In this document: in pieces, positions 58,675 to 64,000 of the stretch
How the letters are laid out: the number at the start of each line of letters is the position of its first letter
How positions within the stretch are numbered: the stretch's first letter is position 1
Assembly: GCA_016234485.1 (NCBI GenBank)
Contig: JACRBL010000051.1
Coordinates: forward strand, 62,001 to 126,000
From: Chloroflexota bacterium
GTDB taxonomy: Bacteria > Chloroflexota > Anaerolineae > Anaerolineales > Villigracilaceae
DNA: 64,000 nucleotides
Reading direction: 5' to 3'
Notes under the pieces: model-generated
Told to the model about the DNA's origin: nothing
Databases searched by the model: none
What the model saw: the letters and a program-made list of their open reading frames with translations, nothing else
Program-made: the position numbers and the translations under genes

Positions 58675-59394
58675 ATGCCCGAAGAATTCGACCGAAGAAA
58701 GATCCTCGTCGTGGACGATGAGGAGCGCATGGTGCGGTTCATCCGCATGAATTTGGAACACGATGGCTTTATCGTTGCCGAGGCCTTCAACGGCAAGCAG
58801 GCCATCAGCAGACTGCGCGACGTGAACCCCGACATCGTTTTGCTCGATGTGATGATGCCCGACGTGGACGGCTTCGATGTGCTGGAAACCTTCCGCGAGT
58901 TCACCAACGTCCCCGTCATCATGCTCACGGCCAAAGGCGAAGAGGAAGACCGCGTGCGCGGCCTGGAACTGGGCGCGGACGATTACGTCACCAAGCCGTT
59001 TAGTCCGCGCGAACTCGTCAGCCGCATCAAGGCGGTGTTGCGCCGCACGGAGGGCGCGACCGGTTCGATGCACGGCCTGATCGAAGTGGACGACCGACTG
59101 AAAATTGACTTCGACCGCCGCGAGATTTGGCTGGAGGGCAAACTCGTCAAACTCCGCCCCACCGAATATCGACTGCTGTATCACCTCGTCCAAAACACGG
59201 GCTGGGTGGTCTCGCACGATCAGTTGTTGCAGAAGGTGTGGGGCTACGAGTATCGCGACGAACCACACTACGTCCGACTCTACATCAATTACCTGCGCCA
59301 GAAACTGGAGAAAGACCCCGCCAACCCAAAGTACATCCTCACCGAACGAGGCGTCGGCTATCGGTTCGTGGATTTCCGAAGGAAGGAAAAATAA
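58675..59394 (+). CDS. OmpR/PhoB-family response regulator
   Basis: This 239 aa transcription factor has a receiver domain (residues 8-122): [20 protein letters not shown], phosphoacceptor in [17 protein letters not shown] (near 55), LTAKGEE and [12 protein letters not shown]. Residues 140-238 form the winged-helix effector ([67 protein letters not shown]). It ends the kinase-phosphatase operon and lacks an adjacent histidine kinase, so it might be phosphorylated by a distant kinase or by the Ser/Thr kinase. Terminator at 59401-59431. Confidence 0.93.
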   Translation: MPEEFDRRKILVVDDEERMVRFIRMNLEHDGFIVAEAFNGKQAISRLRDVNPDIVLLDVMMPDVDGFDVLETFREFTNVPVIMLTAKGEEEDRVRGLELGADDYVTKPFSPRELVSRIKAVLRRTEGATGSMHGLIEVDDRLKIDFDRREIWLEGKLVKLRPTEYRLLYHLVQNTGWVVSHDQLLQKVWGYEYRDEPHYVRLYINYLRQKLEKDPANPKYILTERGVGYRFVDFRRKEK

Positions 59395-59400
59395 ATGGCA

Positions 59401-59431
59401 AGGCTTCCGAAAACACTCGGAGGCCTTTTTT
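59401..59431 (+). terminator. Rho-independent terminator of the phosphosignalling operon
   Basis: AGGCTTCCG and CGGAGGCCT form a 9-bp stem with one G-T pair and an 8-base loop, followed by six T residues just after the response regulator stop. Confidence 0.88.
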
Positions 59432-59525
59432 GTTGTCGAATCTCCCCTGCTTTTTTCACGTTTCGGATACAATCGGTAATCATTGTTAATGGGCAACCAA
59501 TTCTAAAAATATCGAAGGAGTAGAG

Positions 59526-60023
59526 ATGGATTTTGAGGTCACTTTCAATTACTCTCCAGAGTTATCGGCCAAAATTTCAAAAGAATTCCTTGCATTGCGT
59601 AACGGGAGTTCGTCTGTATTCTCTTTAGTTATATTTGGAGTTGTTGGTATTGCCGCATCATTTATACCCTCACTCCGCTGGGTGGGCGGTTTTTTGGTTG
59701 CAACGGTTATTATTTATATCGCGCAACTGATAAGATATTTACGAAATGCAAAAAGACTCGCAAATGACCTGCCAAACAAATCTATTGTTGTAAAGTTCAA
59801 CGATGAGTGCGTCGCGTTTCAGAGCGATGGTCACACATCCACTGTTGAGTGGAAAAGATTTGAGCGGGTCTGGATAACAAAGCATGCCTGGCTTTTCTTC
59901 ATCTATGCAACAGACGTTTACACAGCCATACCTATCAATTGCGTTGACGAAAAATTAAGTTCGTTCATTTTGAACAAAGTTGCTAAAGACAAAGTAAAAG
60001 ATTATCAAAGCAAAAAGCGGTAG
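59526..60023 (+). CDS. YcxB-like membrane protein
   Basis: This 165 aa protein resembles the YcxB-like C-terminal domain family. AAGGAG precedes the ATG. Two hydrophobic segments (about residues 33-50 and 55-75) lie at the N-terminal half. The remaining soluble part has SIVVKFNDECVAFQSDGHTS followed by EWKRFERVWITKHAWLFFIY, the typical pattern of that family. The codon use is clearly AT-rich relative to neighbours. The function is unknown. It begins about 95 bp after the terminator. Confidence 0.7.
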   Translation: MDFEVTFNYSPELSAKISKEFLALRNGSSSVFSLVIFGVVGIAASFIPSLRWVGGFLVATVIIYIAQLIRYLRNAKRLANDLPNKSIVVKFNDECVAFQSDGHTSTVEWKRFERVWITKHAWLFFIYATDVYTAIPINCVDEKLSSFILNKVAKDKVKDYQSKKR

Positions 60024-60129
60024 ACAAACCGCACTACCCAGCCATTACCACAAGGCTTTCTGTAATAGATGTTCTATCAGCAAAATCTTTAAAGGTCTTT
60101 TCTAAGCGAAACTATTTTAGGAGTCAACC

Positions 60130-61410
60130 ATGCGGAAATCAAATCTCGGCAACCTTGCCATCATCGTCTCTCTCATCCTTACCATTATCGTCTGGATCGT
60201 CTTTCCTCCCGTCAATGACGGGCGCGAAAATTTCATCCGCCAATATGTGGGAGAGATCATCGGCTCGATCAATATCGTGTTGATGTCGTTTTCTTTGTTG
60301 ATCTCTGCGCGGCCAAAATGGGCGGAACCTTATTTTGGCGGCCTCGACAAAATGTACGTGGCGCATCGCCGCACGTCCACCGCGGCCTTCCTGCTGATCC
60401 TCGTCCACGTCCTCACCGTCCCCATTTCGCTGGATTGGAAACTCGGTAACTATCTGGCGGTCATCGCCTTCCTCGGCATCGTCCCGCTCGCGCTGATCTC
60501 GCTCGCGCCGCGCATCCCCTGGCTCGGCAAACTGGCGGGCAATTCCTACGAACGCTGGAAAAAGCTCAAACGCTTCATCGGCGTCTATTTCATCATCGCC
60601 TTCGTCCACTCGCTCACTGTCCCGCATCCGCTCGAAGCGCTGATCGCCATTTCGTGGGTACAGGTCTTCTTCATCATCGGTCTGGTCTCGTATCTTTACA
60701 CCGAACTCTTCGGACGCTTCTTCAAAAAATATCTGCCCTACACGGTGGAAGCGGTCAACCGTCCCAACAACTCCACCACCGAAATTTTGATGCGCGCCAA
60801 AAAGGACTCGCTCCAAAACCAGCGCGCCGGACAGTTCCTCTTCGTCCGCTTTCCGACTCACCCCGAGCTGGATGAATCGCACCCGTTCACCATCTCCTCC
60901 GCCCCTCGCGCGGACCTCGTGCGCGTTACCGTCAAAGCGAGCGGAGACTTCACCCGCGCGTTGTTCGCTCACCTGCAACCCGGCACGGACGCAGTGATCG
61001 AAGGCCCTTATGGTATGTTCGATTACAAGACAGGCGGCGCGAAACAGATCTGGATCGCGGGCGGCATCGGCCTGACCCCTTTCCTTTCATTCCTCCGCGG
61101 CATGGACGGTTCCCTCGACCGCGACATCCACTTTTATTATTGTGTCCGCCACCCCGAAGAAGTCCTCTTCCAGGAGGAACTCGAAGCCGCCGCGCAGAAG
61201 AATCCGCGCCTGAAACTCCATATCCGCTGTTCGAGCAAGGACGGTTCGCTGACCATCGAGCAAATCCTGGCCGATGCGGGTTCGGACGCGAAAGGGCATC
61301 ACGTCTACCTTTGCGGCCCCTTGCCAATGACGCAGGCCTTTGAATCAAAATTCCTCGCGCTGGGCGTCCCGCAGGAACAGATCCATTACGAGGAATTTAA
61401 TTTCAGGTAA
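60130..61410 (+). CDS. Ferric reductase-like transmembrane flavocytochrome
   Basis: This 426 aa membrane oxidoreductase joins a ferric-reductase/NOX-type heme-binding transmembrane domain (residues about 8-205) to a cytosolic ferredoxin-NADP reductase module (about 210-426). The membrane part has His pairs that would hold hemes: MYVAHRRTSTAAFLLILVH and YFIIAFVHSLTVPHPLEAL. FAD binding is by HPFTISSAPRADLVRVTVK, and NAD(P) by QIWIAGGIGLTPFLSFLRG and HVYLCGPLPMTQAFESKF. It would move electrons from NAD(P)H across the membrane to metal, oxygen or a quinone-like acceptor. Confidence 0.88.
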   Translation: MRKSNLGNLAIIVSLILTIIVWIVFPPVNDGRENFIRQYVGEIIGSINIVLMSFSLLISARPKWAEPYFGGLDKMYVAHRRTSTAAFLLILVHVLTVPISLDWKLGNYLAVIAFLGIVPLALISLAPRIPWLGKLAGNSYERWKKLKRFIGVYFIIAFVHSLTVPHPLEALIAISWVQVFFIIGLVSYLYTELFGRFFKKYLPYTVEAVNRPNNSTTEILMRAKKDSLQNQRAGQFLFVRFPTHPELDESHPFTISSAPRADLVRVTVKASGDFTRALFAHLQPGTDAVIEGPYGMFDYKTGGAKQIWIAGGIGLTPFLSFLRGMDGSLDRDIHFYYCVRHPEEVLFQEELEAAAQKNPRLKLHIRCSSKDGSLTIEQILADAGSDAKGHHVYLCGPLPMTQAFESKFLALGVPQEQIHYEEFNFR

Positions 61411-61449
61411 TACAACTCTAAGCAATTGCCGAAAAGTTCCGTAAATTCA

Positions 61450-61523
61450 TGTCGTTGCGAGGAGCGAGTGCGACGCATGTGAGGAAATTGCTTTGGGCGG
61501 AAGTGCGCCGCCTCACAAAGACG
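61450..61523. repeat. Dispersed palindromic element, copy F (degenerate)
   Basis: TGTCGTTGCGAG and CTCACAAAGACG arms are imperfect, with GAAATTGCTTTG inside. It is 74 bp, between the convergent reductase and receptor genes. Confidence 0.6.
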
Positions 61524-61540
61524 AAATTCTGTTTCAGCGA

Positions 61541-63268
61541 TTACTTCGCCAGCGTCCAATCCGCGGCGTTCCACGTTACGAGATCGTTGGTGGATGATTG
61601 TACGCCCAGCAGACGGGCGGAATGCGCATCGGCATTGATGGCGGTGAACAGGAGGGCTTCGGGCAATTCCTCTTCGAGCAGTTCGGCCATCTGGCAAAAG
61701 GTGTCCTGGCGATCCCGTTTATTGAGGGTGTAAGACTGGCCAAGGAGCGAGTCGAAGTCTGCGCTCAGCCAGCGGCCGTAGTTGTAGCCCAGGTCGGGCA
61801 TGGCTGCGTCGGCGGAGTAATAATTCCGCAGAAAGTGAGTCGGATCCACGCCGCTGTAGCCGTCATCCCAAATGTCCATGTCGAAGTTGCCGCTCTGCTC
61901 GATGCCGCCATTTTCGGTGGAGGCCCACAGCACGCTTCCTTCCACCACAGAGATGTTCAACTTGATGCCGATCTTGCCGAGCATCTCCGCGATCAACTGT
62001 TGGGTCAGTTCAAGAGACTCGCCATATTCGGCATACGTGATGAATTCCATCTCCATCTTGTAGCCTTCCTCGGCGTTCTTGCATCCATGACATTCGCGCA
62101 CGCCGTCGCCGTCGGTGTCCTTCCAGCCAGCCTCTTCGAGCAGGGCGGCCGCGGCCTTGGCGTCAAATTTGGGACGCGGAATATTCTTGCAGACGTACGG
62201 CGGGCGGAAGAATTCCGTCCACACAGGCTCGGCGTAACCGAGGAAAAATTCCTTCGAGATGGTGTCCACGTCAATCGCCATGCGGATGGCGCGGCGAACG
62301 CGCACGTCCGAAAGGATGGGATGCGGCGTCACGTCGGGGTCGGTCGTGCCTTTGGCCGCCAGATTGAAGAAGATGCGCATTACCCAACGGTTGTCGGGAC
62401 TTATGCTCACCTTCACGTTTGGCTCATCCTGCAAATCGGCCAACATCGCTTCGGGCGTCCGCATGTCGAGATCGGCATCGCCATTGATGAGCATCGTCTT
62501 GCGGACTTCGCGATCGGGAACCACACGCATGATGATGCGATCAATTTCAGGCTTGCCTTTCACGTGGTAATTTTCATTCTTCACGAAGGTCAGGTGATCG
62601 CCCGCCTCCCACTCGTCCAAAATGTAGGGGCCGTTGCTCAAGGGCGTGCGGGCGCAATCCCAGGCGGCAAAGCCCTGCGTCGCGTCGCAATAATGTGCGG
62701 GCCAGAGCGCCACCTGTTCGCCGCCGAGTTGCGTGAGATAACCCGGGTAAATGCTGTTGTAATAAATCGTGAACGTGTAATCGTCCACTTTTTCCACGCT
62801 GTCCACATATTCAAGGCCGGGAATCCACGCTCCCAGCTCGGGGTCACGAATCGCCGCGAAGGTGAAGATGGCATCGTCCGCGGTCACGGGAGTCCCGTCG
62901 GCCCACTTCACGTCCTGGCGCATCTTCCACGTCACGGTCATCGTCGCCGCGTCCTCGTCAATCGTCACGCCGCCGTTTTTCTCGTTGGGCAATTCCGCCG
63001 CGAGTTCAGGGAAGATGTCGCCATCGGGGTCCACGTCCGTCAGGCCGAGCATGACCAATTCCATGGCAAGCGAATCGAAACCTGCGTCGGTGATGATGGG
63101 GTTGAACGAAGGCGGCTCGTCTGCCACGACGATCACAATCGTAGACTCTTCCCCCGCGCCTTGCGTTTCCGTTCCAGACTGCGTGGGGGCCGCGCCGCCC
63201 TGGCATCCTACCATGCTAAAAAATAAAACGAGGGCCAGAAGCCCTCCGAGCAAATTGTTTTTGAACAC
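61541..63268 (-). CDS. Peptide-type ABC transporter substrate-binding lipoprotein (normal domain order)
   Basis: This 575 aa SBP_bac_5 receptor begins with GTG 63268, which has AAGGAGGAG upstream. The lipoprotein signal ends at SMVGC near residue 22. Domain order is normal: TIVIVVADEPPSFNPIITDA, DVKWADGTPVTADDAIFTFA, LSNGPYILDEWEAGDHLTFV, then TPHPILSDVRVRRAIRMAID in the second half, ending in VTWNAADWTLAK. It is a useful reference for the permuted receptor at 26652-28535. No permease genes are adjacent in the window; they may lie beyond, or be the opp genes at 22-26 kb. Confidence 0.87.
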   Translation of the reverse strand: MFKNNLLGGLLALVLFFSMVGCQGGAAPTQSGTETQGAGEESTIVIVVADEPPSFNPIITDAGFDSLAMELVMLGLTDVDPDGDIFPELAAELPNEKNGGVTIDEDAATMTVTWKMRQDVKWADGTPVTADDAIFTFAAIRDPELGAWIPGLEYVDSVEKVDDYTFTIYYNSIYPGYLTQLGGEQVALWPAHYCDATQGFAAWDCARTPLSNGPYILDEWEAGDHLTFVKNENYHVKGKPEIDRIIMRVVPDREVRKTMLINGDADLDMRTPEAMLADLQDEPNVKVSISPDNRWVMRIFFNLAAKGTTDPDVTPHPILSDVRVRRAIRMAIDVDTISKEFFLGYAEPVWTEFFRPPYVCKNIPRPKFDAKAAAALLEEAGWKDTDGDGVRECHGCKNAEEGYKMEMEFITYAEYGESLELTQQLIAEMLGKIGIKLNISVVEGSVLWASTENGGIEQSGNFDMDIWDDGYSGVDPTHFLRNYYSADAAMPDLGYNYGRWLSADFDSLLGQSYTLNKRDRQDTFCQMAELLEEELPEALLFTAINADAHSARLLGVQSSTNDLVTWNAADWTLAK

Positions 63269-63322
63269 CGTCTCCTCCTTTCGAGAGAAACGAGCAGGGA
63301 TGAACAAATTATAGCCCGAATA

Positions 63323-64000
63323 TCACTGCAACAAAATCGGCTCGATGCGCCAACTTTCCTCGCCCACCACTTTCCGCAGGCGCGCCAACAGTTCGGGGCA
63401 GATGCGCGTGGTATCGTTGGGGAAGTCAATCAGGTGTCCCTTGCCATTCTCGAAAATCTGGAAGGTAAATTTATCTCGTCCGTGATACGAAATGAGCGTG
63501 CCGTAAATGGTCTTGATGCGGCGCTTGTCAATTTCCTTGTCATGGCTAGGGCGCAGAATGACCGTGATCTGTTGCGGCGGGCGCTCGCGGTCGTCCGTCT
63601 CTGCGAGCGGGATGTAGATGGACGGCAGGACGGGCGGCGGGACGCTTCGCAAGTCGGCGATTTGCGCTACCGACGCGTCCAATCCGGACCGTGGGGCGGG
63701 CGCGGCCTCCTCGAGCGGAATCTCATCTTCGGGCGGGGGAGGCGTGAATGACGCGATATTCTGCGGCGGCGTGACGGGCTCATTCGCCTTGGCGCGCTTC
63801 GGTTCGGGACGCGCTGCGATGGTCGCCTCGTCGAAGGAGGGTTGCCATTCCTCGTCCCAGCCTGCGGGGAAGTTTTCGGGAGGAGGCGGTTCGTCTGCCG
63901 CGTAGGCAGGCGTGGGTTCGGCAACAGAACGCGCGAGGGCGGGCATCCCTTTCGGGGACGGTGTGGGAGGAGTCGGCTTGGGAGGCTGAGTCGCTTTCTG
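63323..64000 (-). CDS. dnaE: C-terminal part of probable DNA polymerase III alpha subunit, N-terminus outside the window
   Basis: This is the last ~225 residues of a larger protein, open to the window edge on the minus strand. The final ~95 residues (QITVILRPSHDKEIDKRRIK, then GRDKFTFQIFENGKGHLIDF, PNDTTRICPELLARLRKVVG) resemble the C-terminal tau-binding/OB-like tail domain of DnaE. The preceding ~120 residues are a Pro/Ala/Glu-rich linker of low complexity, unlike most DnaE. It is placed 55 bp upstream of the receptor gene start. The identification is moderate because the catalytic part is not visible. Confidence 0.6.
   Translation of the reverse strand, partial: QKATQPPKPTPPTPSPKGMPALARSVAEPTPAYAADEPPPPENFPAGWDEEWQPSFDEATIAARPEPKRAKANEPVTPPQNIASFTPPPPEDEIPLEEAAPAPRSGLDASVAQIADLRSVPPPVLPSIYIPLAETDDRERPPQQITVILRPSHDKEIDKRRIKTIYGTLISYHGRDKFTFQIFENGKGHLIDFPNDTTRICPELLARLRKVVGEESWRIEPILLQ

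Noticed and set aside
61598-63226. Plus-strand open frame of 542 codons opposite the receptor gene
   Set aside because: The minus strand encodes a complete lipoprotein receptor with standard motifs; the plus frame is its shadow.

Overview
The window looks like chromosomal DNA of a Chloroflexota bacterium, most likely class Anaerolineae. This is inferred from the gene families and style: Opp-type peptide importers with 570-660 residue lipoprotein receptors, a polyphosphate glucokinase, a stand-alone EF-Tu domain 2 protein, kinases carrying PQQ-type propellers, moderately high G+C with G/C-rich third positions, and many dispersed palindromic repeats. Most genes are housekeeping or transport. 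They are tightly packed, often with 1-4 base overlaps and clear AGGAGG-type ribosome sites. There is no CRISPR array, rRNA or prophage. One tRNA-Gln(TTG) is present.

Layout. 1-3.4 kb (minus): a tungstate-type importer (tupA, tupB, start of tupC) with its one-component regulator. 3.5-7.1 kb (minus): a membrane SUMF1 protein, its GDV-motif partner and a secreted glucose/sorbosone dehydrogenase. 7.1-10.5 kb (plus): a promoter with three 17-bp direct repeats, two small proteins, an ArsR-type regulator and an MFS transporter. 10.6-12.7 kb: a NatAB-like ABC-2 exporter. 12.7-19.9 kb: a geranylgeranyl-reductase-family flavoenzyme carrying an in-frame repeat insertion, a PHP phosphoesterase, RecO, an EF-Tu domain 2 protein, cytidine deaminase, GlmU, tRNA-Gln and a response regulator. 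20.1-28.7 kb (minus): an opp peptide import operon with two receptors; the promoter-proximal receptor appears circularly permuted. 28.9-43.1 kb (mostly plus): MscL with a zinc ribbon, UvrD/PcrA, metabolic enzymes, cold-shock protein, peptidases and polyphosphate glucokinase. 43.1-46.6 kb (plus): an AT-rich island of ACT-domain protein, UPF0210 protein and an editing-less ThrRS-like enzyme behind its own promoter. 47-53.4 kb: small conserved genes, a gluzincin, an AEC carrier, DinB, HEAT and RseP proteins. 53.6-59.4 kb (plus): a phosphosignalling operon (Ser/Thr kinase-propeller, PP2C, DnaJ-VWA fusion, FHA, small protein, OmpR-type regulator). 59.5-64 kb: a YcxB-like protein, a ferric-reductase-like flavocytochrome, another peptide-binding lipoprotein and the C-terminus of probable DnaE.

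The strongest candidates for new biology are: (1) the circularly permuted peptide-binding lipoprotein at 26652-28535; (2) the ACT-UPF0210-ThrRS-like island at 43336-46610; (3) a palindromic repeat element of which one copy (13315-13445) sits in frame inside an enzyme gene, like the Rickettsia palindromic elements; (4) the kinase/phosphatase/J-VWA/FHA operon; and (5) a hairpin family with compensatory base changes (20059-20096 and 38381-38418).
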